DNA of 11,641 nucleotides from DAOUAG01 sp034432935 (GTDB lineage Bacteria; Chloroflexota; Dehalococcoidia; SM23-28-2; RBG-16-64-32): assembly GCA_034432935.1 (NCBI GenBank), contig DAOUBD010000021.1, positions 1 through 11,641 of the forward strand, given 5' to 3'. Within the stretch, counting starts at the first letter, position 1. Every line of letters begins with the position of its first letter. The translations under genes were made by a program, and so were the position numbers. Of the stretch, positions 1 through 6,000 are shown piece after piece. Below the pieces are notes generated by a model. That model searched no databases, was not told where the DNA came from, and worked only from the letters and a program-made list of their open reading frames with translations.

Positions 1-1220
1 CAAGCGTTGTGGCCGCCGAACCCGAAACTGTTCTTCAACACGACGTCCACGTGCGCCTGGCGCGCCTTGTTGGGCACGTAGTCCAGGTCGCACTCCGGGT
101 CCGGCACCTCGTAGTTGATGGTAGGGTGGATGGTGTTGGTCAGGATGGTCTGGACTGCGGCGATGGACTCCACGGCGCCGGCAGCGCCGAAGGAGTGCCC
201 CACCATGGACTTGGTAGAGCTGATGGGCACCCGGTAGGCGTCCTCACCGAAGGCGCGCTTGATGGCCAGCGTCTCTGAGGCGTCGTTCAGCTTGGTGGAG
301 GTGCCGTGGGCGTTGATGTAGTCTACCTCTGTTGGGCTAACGCCGGCGTCCTCCAGGGCCAGCCTCATGGCCCGGGTGGCCCCGTCGCCATCGGCGCAGG
401 GGGCGACGACGTGGTTGGCGTCGTTGGTGGCGCCATAGCCGGCCAGCTCCGCCAGGATCGGCGCCCCGCGCTTGCGGGCGTGCTCCAAACTCTCCAGAAC
501 GAAGACGCCGCAGCCTTCACCGGCCACGAAACCGTCCCGCAACGCATCGAAGGGACGGCTGGCGTCCTTCCCTGGCCGCAGCGAGAGGGCCCGGATGACG
601 GCGAAGCCGCAGAGGCCCACCTCTGTCAGCGCAGCCTCTGTACCGCCCGTGATGACCACGTCCGCCCGGCCGGAGCGGATCAGGTCCAGGGAGTCGCCGA
701 TGGCCTGAGTCCCGGCGGCGCAGGCAGTGATAACGGTGTTGGAGTAGCCCTTGGCCCCAAAGAAGAGGCTGACATGGGCTGCCGCCATGTTCGGCAGCAT
801 CTTCGGGAAGAAGAAGGGGTCGATGCGCATGCCGCCCTTGCTGTCGATGGTGCGCACAGCGTCCTGGGTCTCGCCGATGCCCCCTATGCCGTTCCCCAGG
901 TGCACGGCCACGCGCGTACGATCCACCGAGTCCAGGTCCAGCTCCGCCTGGCGCAGGGCCTGGGCAGTGGCGGCGATGGCAAACTGGCTGAAACGGCCCA
1001 TGCGCCGCGCCTCCCGCCGGTCCATGTAGTCCTCAGGGTTGAACCCCTTTACCTCCGCGGCGTAGTGGACAGGGTACTGGGAATGATCGAAGGCGGTAAG
1101 GACATCGATGCCGGACTGCCCGGCCACGGCGTTCTTCCAGAACTCCTCCACGGAGTTTCCGATGGGGGTGATGGCCCCCATGCCCGTTATCACGACGCGT
1201 CTTCCGTTGCTGCCAGCCAT
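1..1220 (-). CDS. fabF: Beta-ketoacyl-ACP synthase II (FabF), C-terminus cut by window edge
   Basis: This cytosolic enzyme condenses malonyl-ACP with acyl-ACP in the elongation cycle of fatty acid synthesis. The 406 visible residues open with MAGSNGRRVVITGMGAITPI, the usual KAS-II N-terminus. The Cys-His-His triad and its lysine are all visible: Cys167 in ITACAAGTQAIG, His305 in NAHGTST, Lys337 and His342 in STKSMVGHSFGAAG. The frame leaves the window at GFGGHNA, so only about ten C-terminal residues should be missing compared with the usual 410-415. The ATG at 1220 is chosen because a GGAGGG Shine-Dalgarno lies 6 nt upstream and homology begins there. The gene follows folC by 24 nt on the same strand with no promoter visible between, so the two are probably co-transcribed. 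No acpP or fabH is visible nearby. Being KAS II rather than KAS I is inferred from overall resemblance; membership of the KAS family is certain. Confidence 0.96.
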   Translation of the reverse strand, partial: MAGSNGRRVVITGMGAITPIGNSVEEFWKNAVAGQSGIDVLTAFDHSQYPVHYAAEVKGFNPEDYMDRREARRMGRFSQFAIAATAQALRQAELDLDSVDRTRVAVHLGNGIGGIGETQDAVRTIDSKGGMRIDPFFFPKMLPNMAAAHVSLFFGAKGYSNTVITACAAGTQAIGDSLDLIRSGRADVVITGGTEAALTEVGLCGFAVIRALSLRPGKDASRPFDALRDGFVAGEGCGVFVLESLEHARKRGAPILAELAGYGATNDANHVVAPCADGDGATRAMRLALEDAGVSPTEVDYINAHGTSTKLNDASETLAIKRAFGEDAYRVPISSTKSMVGHSFGAAGAVESIAAVQTILTNTIHPTINYEVPDPECDLDYVPNKARQAHVDVVLKNSFGFGGHNA

Positions 1221-1244
1221 AGGAGACCCTCCAGACTCCCACCG

Positions 1245-2570
1245 CTATCCGGATGGTTTGCCCATGTGAGCGCGCCCCTCTGCGGCGACGAAGAGCGACC
1301 CCACCAGACATATTACCCCGTCCTCCCCAGACGCTGCTATCGCTGTGTCTATGGCCCCGCCAATGCTATCCCCAACCGTTACGTCCAACCCCAGGCCGGC
1401 GAAGGCACGGGCCACCTGGGCCGGCGCCATCGCCCGCGGGTGGCGCGCAGACACAGCGATGACGGCCTGCGCCAGGGGCGATAGCTCCTCCGCCAGGCCC
1501 CGCACGTCCTTGTCTTCGGAGGAGCCCACGATGAAGATCACACGTTTGGCGCCTAGGTCCCCGGCCAGGGCCTCTCTCAGCCGCCGGGCAGAGTCACGGT
1601 TGTGGGCGCCATCGGCCAACAGCAGAGGCCTCGTCGCCAGCACCTCCAGCCGGCCTGGCCAGCGGACGGTGGCCAAACCGCGGACCATCGCCTCCTCAGG
1701 AACGGGGAGGCCACGCTGCCGGAGGGCGCAGGCGGCGGCCAGGGCCACCGCCGCGTTCTCCGCCTGGTGGGCGCCGAGTAGAGGCAACCTGGTGTCCAGG
1801 CGGAGGCCGGGGCCTTCCAAGGCCACTTGCTGCCCGTCTGTGCCTAGGGGAGTGCGCCGCCAGCGATACTCGCCGGCGACATCGACAAGGGACGCGCCCG
1901 CCGCTCTGGCCGCCGCCCGGATGACGTCGGCGGCGCCGGCGTAGGGTTGCGGCGCCATCACCGCAGTGCAGCCCGGCGTGATGATCCCGGCCTTCTCCCA
2001 GGCTATCTCCTCCGGCGCGTTTCCCAGGATGGCCGTGTGCTCCAGGGATATGGGGGTGATGACGGCCACGTCTTTCTCCGGGAAGACGTTGGTGCTGTCC
2101 AGGCGGCCTCCCAAGCCCACCTCTATCACTTGGGTCTCCACGCCGGCTTCGCGGAAGGCCAGGAAGGCCATCGCGGTCAGAAGATCGAAGGTGACGAGCT
2201 GGCGCCCGCCTAGCGCCTCTCCCATGGCTTCCAGCACCTGGCGAACCTGCGACGCCAGCCGCGCGAAGACGGCCGGAGCTATGGGGCGCCCATCGATCTG
2301 TATCCTCTCGCAGTAAGAGTGGAGGTGCGGGCTGGTGTACAGGCCCGTCCGGTAACCCGCCGCCCGCAGAATCGCCTCGGTCATCGCCGCCACGCTTCCC
2401 TTGCCCTTGCTGCCGGCCACATGCACCGTGCGCCGGCCGAGATGCGGATCCCCCAGCCGCCGGAGCAGCTCCAGCACAGGCGCCAAGTCGGGCCGGTCAT
2501 GGAAACGCCCGCCCCGTTCGAAATCGGCGAAGGACAGAAGGTACCCGATGGCCTCAGTCTCGTCCATCAC
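1245..2570 (-). CDS. folC: Bifunctional folylpolyglutamate synthase / dihydrofolate synthase
   Basis: The enzyme adds glutamate to folates, and often to dihydropteroate, using ATP; it belongs to the Mur-ligase family and is cytosolic. From the GTG at 2570 it has 441 residues, normal for FolC. The P-loop is AGSKGKGS (52-59), followed by TGLYTSPHL (75-83), EVGLGGRLDSTN (150-161), HTAILG (178-183), LGAHQAENAA (265-274), WPGRLE (304-309), DGAHN (320-324) and the C-terminal GSLFVAAEGR (424-433). The start is GTG 2570 or the adjacent ATG 2567; neither has a Shine-Dalgarno. A TATAAT ends 6 nt before the GTG, so transcription should begin at or within a few bases of these codons and the message is probably leaderless. 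It is the first gene of a likely folC-fabF pair and is divergent from the gene at 2611. Whether it also has dihydrofolate synthase activity cannot be read from the sequence. Confidence 0.96.
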   Translation of the reverse strand: MMDETEAIGYLLSFADFERGGRFHDRPDLAPVLELLRRLGDPHLGRRTVHVAGSKGKGSVAAMTEAILRAAGYRTGLYTSPHLHSYCERIQIDGRPIAPAVFARLASQVRQVLEAMGEALGGRQLVTFDLLTAMAFLAFREAGVETQVIEVGLGGRLDSTNVFPEKDVAVITPISLEHTAILGNAPEEIAWEKAGIITPGCTAVMAPQPYAGAADVIRAAARAAGASLVDVAGEYRWRRTPLGTDGQQVALEGPGLRLDTRLPLLGAHQAENAAVALAAACALRQRGLPVPEEAMVRGLATVRWPGRLEVLATRPLLLADGAHNRDSARRLREALAGDLGAKRVIFIVGSSEDKDVRGLAEELSPLAQAVIAVSARHPRAMAPAQVARAFAGLGLDVTVGDSIGGAIDTAIAASGEDGVICLVGSLFVAAEGRAHMGKPSG

Positions 2571-2576
2571 GGGCCG

Positions 2577-2582
2577 ATTATA
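2577..2582 (-). promoter_or_regulatory. -10 box of the folC promoter (leaderless)
   Basis: On the minus strand this is a perfect TATAAT whose last base lies 6 nt before the GTG at 2570. A start point about 7 nt downstream of a -10 box would fall on or beside the start codon. No -35-like hexamer is present at 16-18 bp; that slot is occupied by the TATAAT facing the other way at 2599-2604. Confidence 0.65.
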
Positions 2583-2598
2583 CCGGGGCCAGCCCCCC

Positions 2599-2604
2599 TA
2601 TAAT
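2599..2604 (+). promoter_or_regulatory. -10 box of the promoter for the gene at 2611 (leaderless)
   Basis: A perfect plus-strand TATAAT is separated from the ATG at 2611 by exactly 6 nt (GGCTCC), with no Shine-Dalgarno. It mirrors the folC box: ATTATA at 2577-2582 and TATAAT at 2599-2604 are reverse complements 16 bp apart, flanking a partly symmetric GGGG/CCCC centre. No recognisable -35 is visible. Confidence 0.65.
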
Positions 2605-2610
2605 GGCTCC

Positions 2611-3321
2611 ATGACAATTGATGGCGAACCGGCCGCTGGCGATCCCCGCGGCGGCCGGTGGCGGCCTGCAGCCGGGCACCCCCTGGCGGTGCTGGATGGC
2701 CTGGCCCTAGGCGCGTGCCAGTTGGGAGTGCTCCTGGGGCCGAAGAACAACGTCGGCTCCACCTACTTCCGTCTCGTTCTGAGGGATGCCGCGGGCAGGG
2801 AAGGCGAGCCGTACCCGGCGCTGGGCCTTTACAACCACGGCCCTTTCCCCGCCTACAACTGGGTGGAGCTCATACGCTACGAGCCCCTCATCAGCTTCGG
2901 GCCTGAGCGCCTGGACCTACGGGCCAGCGGCGCCGAGGAACCGATCTTCGCCGCGCTGTCCTCCCTTGTGCCCCCCGGTGGCCACCTTATGGTGGAGTAC
3001 GACTCGCCCGGCCACGCCGAAACGGCACGTGGGCTGGCCCTCGGCTTCCCGCCAGCCGTGACACCGCTGGGCTACCGGCTCTTCCAGGCGGGCTGTCGCT
3101 CCTTCCGCGATTGGTATATCTCTGAGGGCGGCCGGGAAGGGCCAAGGAAGCTCCAGGGGTTCAAGCCACTGAACGAGGAAGCTCGCCGGGAAAAGGACGG
3201 CCTGCTCCGCCGGGAGGTGGAGGAGTTCCTGGGCCGCGAGGCGTTGGGGGCCCACCAGCCGCTGGAGGCCGAGGCGCGGGAGCGCGGGCGGCGGCTGCTG
3301 GAAGCGCTGGCCAGGGGGTAG
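2611..3321 (+). CDS. Hypothetical protein, probable DUF1122 family
   Basis: This 236-residue soluble protein has no signal peptide or membrane segment, and its function is unknown. The conserved-looking core includes LGPKNNVGSTYFRLVLRD (42-59), LGLYNHGPFPAYNWVEL (71-87), HLMVEYDSPGHAETARGL (125-142) and DWYISEGGREGPRKLQ (167-182). These recall the DUF1122 family of archaea and thermophilic bacteria, an assignment made from memory. The tail from about residue 187 is charged and likely helical (EEARREKDGLLRREVEEFLG). The open frame extends upstream to 2401, but that part lies over folC and has no promoter, whereas the ATG at 2611 sits 6 nt after a consensus TATAAT, so that start is preferred. 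The gene is alone on its strand, divergent from folC and convergent with the ABC ATPase 28 nt downstream, so neighbours do not reveal its role. Confidence 0.8.
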   Translation: MTIDGEPAAGDPRGGRWRPAAGHPLAVLDGLALGACQLGVLLGPKNNVGSTYFRLVLRDAAGREGEPYPALGLYNHGPFPAYNWVELIRYEPLISFGPERLDLRASGAEEPIFAALSSLVPPGGHLMVEYDSPGHAETARGLALGFPPAVTPLGYRLFQAGCRSFRDWYISEGGREGPRKLQGFKPLNEEARREKDGLLRREVEEFLGREALGAHQPLEAEARERGRRLLEALARG

Positions 3322-3331
3322 CCTGCGGCCG

Positions 3332-3351
3332 AGGCCCTTTGCCCAGGGCCT
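3332..3351. terminator. Stem-loop between convergent genes, possible bidirectional terminator
   Basis: AGGCCCT (3332-3338) pairs perfectly with AGGGCCT (3345-3351) around a 6-nt loop. It lies in the 28-nt gap between the stop of the 2611 gene and the stop of the ATPase gene, and overlaps the latter's stop codon. Neither strand has a T-tract afterwards, so it is not a classical intrinsic terminator; position rather than sequence is the main argument. Confidence 0.4.
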
Positions 3352-4114
3352 AGAGGATGCGGCTGAGAAAGGCCTTGGTGCGCTCGTGCTGAGGCGAATA
3401 GATGAGCTGCCGCGGGGCCGCCTCTTCCACGATGACGCCGCCATCCATGAACACCGCCCGGTGAGCTACCTCCCGGGCGAAACCGATCTCATGGGTTACC
3501 ACCACCATGGTCATGCCGTCTCTGGCGAGGGCCTGCATCACGTCCAGCACCTCGCCCACCAGCTCCGGGTCGAGGGCCGATGTGGGCTCATCGAACAGCA
3601 TGAGCTTGGGCTCCATGGCCAAGGCCCGGGCGATGGCCACCCGCTGTTGCTGGCCGCCGGAGAGCTGAGCCGGGTAGGCGTCCACCTTGGAGGCGAGGCC
3701 CACCTTGGCCAGAAGCGCCCGGCCCATCTCTTCCGCTTGGCGGCGCGGCACCTTCTTGACGTGGACCGGGGCCATGGTCACGTTGCCCAGGGCCGTCAGG
3801 TGGGGGAACAGGTTGAAACGCTGAAAGACAAAACCGATGGCAGACCGCTTCCGGGCCACCTCGCTCTCCCGGTCCTCCACCAAGCGGCCGTTCTTCTCCC
3901 GGTAGCCCACCAGCTCCCCATCCACGTAGATGCGTCCCGCGTCCAGCGTCTCCAGGTGGTTGATGCAGCGCAGGAGGGTCGTCTTGCCGGAGCCGCTGGG
4001 CCCTAAGAGGACGACCACCTCTCCCCGGGCGACGTCCAGGCTGACGCCGCGCAGAACCTCCAGGCGCCCGAAGCGCTTGTGTACGCCGATGACCCGGACC
4101 ATGGGTTCCGCCAT
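3350..4114 (-). CDS. Polar amino acid ABC transporter, ATP-binding protein (GlnQ/HisP type)
   Basis: This is the nucleotide-binding subunit that powers amino acid import at the inner face of the membrane. It has 254 residues, normal for the GlnQ/HisP/ArtP group. In order: Walker A GPSGSGKT (38-45), Q-loop FVFQRFNLFPHLT (95-107, Gln98), signature LSGGQQQR (151-158), Walker B LMLFDE (171-176), D-loop SALD (179-182) and switch His208 in VVTHE. The FQRFNLFPHLT and DEPTSALDPELVGEVL stretches are characteristic of polar amino acid importers. The frame stays open far upstream, but that part overlaps the permease gene; ATG 4114 is chosen because family homology starts there, with ATG 4102 as an alternative. 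It is the last gene of the binding protein-permease-ATPase cassette, 23 nt after the permease stop. There is no good Shine-Dalgarno; a TACAAT ends 9 nt upstream but lacks a -35. The substrate cannot be named from this subunit. Confidence 0.96.
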   Translation of the reverse strand: MAEPMVRVIGVHKRFGRLEVLRGVSLDVARGEVVVLLGPSGSGKTTLLRCINHLETLDAGRIYVDGELVGYREKNGRLVEDRESEVARKRSAIGFVFQRFNLFPHLTALGNVTMAPVHVKKVPRRQAEEMGRALLAKVGLASKVDAYPAQLSGGQQQRVAIARALAMEPKLMLFDEPTSALDPELVGEVLDVMQALARDGMTMVVVTHEIGFAREVAHRAVFMDGGVIVEEAAPRQLIYSPQHERTKAFLSRIL

Positions 4115-4137
4115 CACAGCACTATTGTAGCGGCGTC

Positions 4138-4905
4138 TCAGGCGCGCCGGCCGCCCAGGATGCCTATCGCTCGCGAAAAGAGGGTCTCCGGCTGCTCCCG
4201 CTCGCCCGCCGCCAGCCAGCGCTCCACCTCCGCCTGCACCAGGCTGAAGCCGGTGACGACCACCAGATACCAGAAGGCCGCCACGGTGTACAGCTCCATC
4301 ACCTTGAAGTTGGCAGCCGCCTGGATCTTGGCGGCGTTGAGAAGCTCCACTACGCCGATGGCGAAGGCCACCGATGTGTTCTTCAGCATGGCGATGAACT
4401 CGTTGCCCGTCGGGGGGACCATCACCCGCACCGCCTGGGGCAGGATGACCCGCCGCATCGCCTGAAGGTTGGTCATCCCCAGGCTCTTGGCCGCGTCCAT
4501 CTGTCCAGACTCCACCGATTTGATGCCAGCCCGGGCGATCTCTGCCATGTATGCGGCCTCGTTCAAGCCGAAGGTGATCACCGCCGCCCGGAACCTTGTC
4601 CACTGCTCCCGGAAGGCGTCGTCCGTGATCATCTGCCGCAGCCCGAAGTACATCATCAGCAACTGGAGGAGGACGGGCGTCGCCCTCCAGAACCAGACGT
4701 AGAGCCCGGAGAAGCCCGCTGCGAAGGGGTTCCGCGAGACCCTCATGACCCCCAGCACGACCCCCAAAACGATTCCCAGCACCATGGCCAGGGCCGCTAT
4801 GATCAGGGTCTCCCGCAGGGCGCGCAGGATGATGGGATCGAAGAGGAAATCCCAGACCGTTCCCAGGTCGAACTCGACGGCGAGGGCTATGGACATGTCC
4901 GGCAC
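4138..4905 (-). CDS. Polar amino acid ABC transporter, permease
   Basis: This membrane-spanning subunit of the importer belongs to the HisM/HisQ/GlnP class. From GTG 4905 it has 255 residues. Hydrophobic segments are visible at about 31-54 (starting RETLIIAALAMVLG), 68-87, 105-121, 160-188 and 207-225. The cytoplasmic EAA loop that docks the ATPase lies at about 122-146 (EIARAGIKSVESGQMDAAKSLG), followed by the family-typical RRVILPQAVRVMVPPTGNEF. The start is uncertain: GTG 4905 and ATG 4896 are both possible and neither has a convincing Shine-Dalgarno. Only one permease gene is present, so the channel is probably a homodimer (inference). It lies 72 nt downstream of the binding-protein gene, across a strong hairpin, and 23 nt upstream of the ATPase gene. 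Confidence 0.95.
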   Translation of the reverse strand: MPDMSIALAVEFDLGTVWDFLFDPIILRALRETLIIAALAMVLGIVLGVVLGVMRVSRNPFAAGFSGLYVWFWRATPVLLQLLMMYFGLRQMITDDAFREQWTRFRAAVITFGLNEAAYMAEIARAGIKSVESGQMDAAKSLGMTNLQAMRRVILPQAVRVMVPPTGNEFIAMLKNTSVAFAIGVVELLNAAKIQAAANFKVMELYTVAAFWYLVVVTGFSLVQAEVERWLAAGEREQPETLFSRAIGILGGRRA

Positions 4906-4933
4906 GCCCAGGCTTCAGGCTCTCTTAGGGCCC

Positions 4934-4978
4934 GCCTGCGAGGAACGGCGCCCCCCCTTTCCTCCCTGCCTCGCAGGC
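4934..4978 (-). promoter_or_regulatory. Hairpin between binding-protein and permease genes
   Basis: GCCTGCGAGG (4934-4943) and CCTCGCAGGC (4969-4978) form a perfect 10-bp stem with a 25-nt loop. In the minus-strand transcript the stem begins in the last base of the binding-protein stop codon and ends 28 nt before the permease start. No U-tract follows, so full termination is unlikely. A partial terminator or a 3'-end stabiliser that keeps binding-protein mRNA more abundant than permease mRNA is the usual reading of such a site in ABC operons. Confidence 0.6.
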
Positions 4979-5850
4979 TAGGGCAGCGCCGCCGCCGAAA
5001 GCTTCCACTTGGCCATGATGGAGTCGTACTCGCCGCTGGCTCGCACCTGCTTCAGCGCCTGTTCCAAGACTTGCTTCAGGGCTGTGGACTCCTTGCGTAC
5101 GCCGATTCCGTACGGCTCCGGCTCGATCTGCACGTCCAGGACCTCCAGTTTCCCGCCCGACTGTTCCGCGTCCACGAAGGCCACCGGGAAATCCGAGAGG
5201 TTGACGTCGGCACCGCCCGTCTTCAGGTCCTCGACAGCCAGGGGGTTGGTGTCGAAGGTCACGATGTTGATCTTCTTCGAGCACTTGTCGTTTTGGGCTG
5301 TCACAAGGTCCAATTGGATCGTTCCGGCCTGCACCGCTACCGTCAGGCCGCACAGGTCGTCCACGGTCTTGATCCCTTTCGGGTTCCCCTTGGGCACCAG
5401 CACGCCAGTGCCGACGTTGGCATACTCGACGAAGTCTATCTCTTTCTTCCGCTCGTCGGTGACGGTCATGGCCGACATGATGACGTCGAAGTCCTTGGTC
5501 TTCAAGGCCGGGATGATCCCGTCGAAGCCTGTGTTGACGAAAACCGGCTCCACACCCAGCGCCTTCGCCAGCGCCTTCGCCAGGTCGATGTCCAGGCCAT
5601 CGGGCTCCTGCGTCCCCTCCTTGTAGAACTCGATGGGCGCGTAAGCGATGTCCGAACCTACCTGAAGCTTCCCGTCCTTGAGCTCGGGCACCCCGGAGAT
5701 ATCGATCTTGGCGCCCGCCGCCGTTGTCGTCGCCGCTGCCGTTGGCGAGGCCTCTTCTCCGCCCCCGCCGCAGGCCGCGGCTCCCAGCAGCAGCATCAGG
5801 GCTGGCACGATGAGGACCATCGCCCTTGGCACGAAGCCACGCTGCATCAT
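4978..5850 (-). CDS. Amino acid ABC transporter, substrate-binding lipoprotein (SBP family 3)
   Basis: This is the extracytoplasmic receptor that captures a polar amino acid and delivers it to the permease. The 290-residue protein starts with a lipoprotein signal (positive residues, then MVLIVPALMLLLGAAAC); Cys27 is the predicted lipidated residue. A low-complexity Gly/Ala/Ser/Thr linker (28-48) follows. The family 3 domain shows KLQVGSDIAYAPIEF (61-75), the signature GLDIDLAKAL (85-94), MTVTDERKKEIDF (128-140, with Arg134 a likely carboxylate contact), VAVQAGTIQ (171-179) and NLSDFPVAF (217-225). Cys167 and Cys190 may form a disulphide. The frame is open further upstream, but ATG 5850 has an AAGGAGGG Shine-Dalgarno 5 nt before it and begins the signal peptide. 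It is the first gene of the importer cassette, with its own consensus-like promoter. The exact ligand is not determinable. Confidence 0.95.
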   Translation of the reverse strand: MMQRGFVPRAMVLIVPALMLLLGAAACGGGGEEASPTAAATTTAAGAKIDISGVPELKDGKLQVGSDIAYAPIEFYKEGTQEPDGLDIDLAKALAKALGVEPVFVNTGFDGIIPALKTKDFDVIMSAMTVTDERKKEIDFVEYANVGTGVLVPKGNPKGIKTVDDLCGLTVAVQAGTIQLDLVTAQNDKCSKKINIVTFDTNPLAVEDLKTGGADVNLSDFPVAFVDAEQSGGKLEVLDVQIEPEPYGIGVRKESTALKQVLEQALKQVRASGEYDSIMAKWKLSAAALP

Positions 5851-5855
5851 GTGCT

Positions 5856-5863
5856 CCCTCCTT
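5856..5863 (-). promoter_or_regulatory. Strong Shine-Dalgarno that fixes the binding-protein start
   Basis: AAGGAGGG on the minus strand ends 5 nt before the ATG at 5850. It favours this start over the upstream in-frame possibilities, which would put about 37 charged residues in front of the signal peptide. Confidence 0.8.
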
Positions 5864-5905
5864 CTCTCTACTTGGCTCTGCCCGATAGACCTCCGAATGC
5901 CTAGG

Positions 5906-5933
5906 ATTATAGACCTGTGGGGCGAACACGCAA
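5906..5933 (-). promoter_or_regulatory. Promoter of the ABC importer operon
   Basis: On the minus strand TTGCGT (5933-5928), a 16-bp spacer and a perfect TATAAT (5911-5906) resemble a housekeeping sigma-70 promoter. The start point would be near 5899, giving a leader of about 50 nt that contains the strong Shine-Dalgarno. Confidence 0.65.
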
Positions 5934-5951
5934 CGCCACCCCTGTCCCGGG

Positions 5952-5980
5952 TTGCCCCCACCAGCCCCTGCTGTTATGCT
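5952..5980 (+). promoter_or_regulatory. Promoter of the thiolase-like gene
   Basis: TTGCCC (5952-5957), a 17-bp spacer and TATGCT (5975-5980) give a good sigma-70-type match. The start point would be near 5987, leaving a leader of about 14 nt. It is divergent from the importer promoter, with the two -35 boxes about 18 bp apart. Confidence 0.55.
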
Positions 5981-6000
5981 GACCCTCGCGTAAACGTGAG

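Noticed and set aside
306..1484. A 392-codon open frame on the plus strand opposite fabF and the end of folC.
   Set aside because: It lies antisense to two well-supported genes, has no recognisable motif and is expected from high third-position GC.
4124..4129. TACAAT 9 nt before the ATPase start, considered as an internal promoter.
   Set aside because: No -35 element is found 16-18 bp upstream and the genes are closely spaced, so read-through from the operon promoter is simpler.
4115..4603. Upstream extension of the ATPase reading frame over the permease gene.
   Set aside because: It is the off-frame of the permease, rich in Gly and Arg with no homology; the ABC ATPase domain starts at ATG 4114.
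5851..5961. Upstream extension of the binding-protein frame to a start at 5961.
   Set aside because: It would place charged residues ahead of a clear lipoprotein signal, and the promoter and AAGGAGGG lie inside it.
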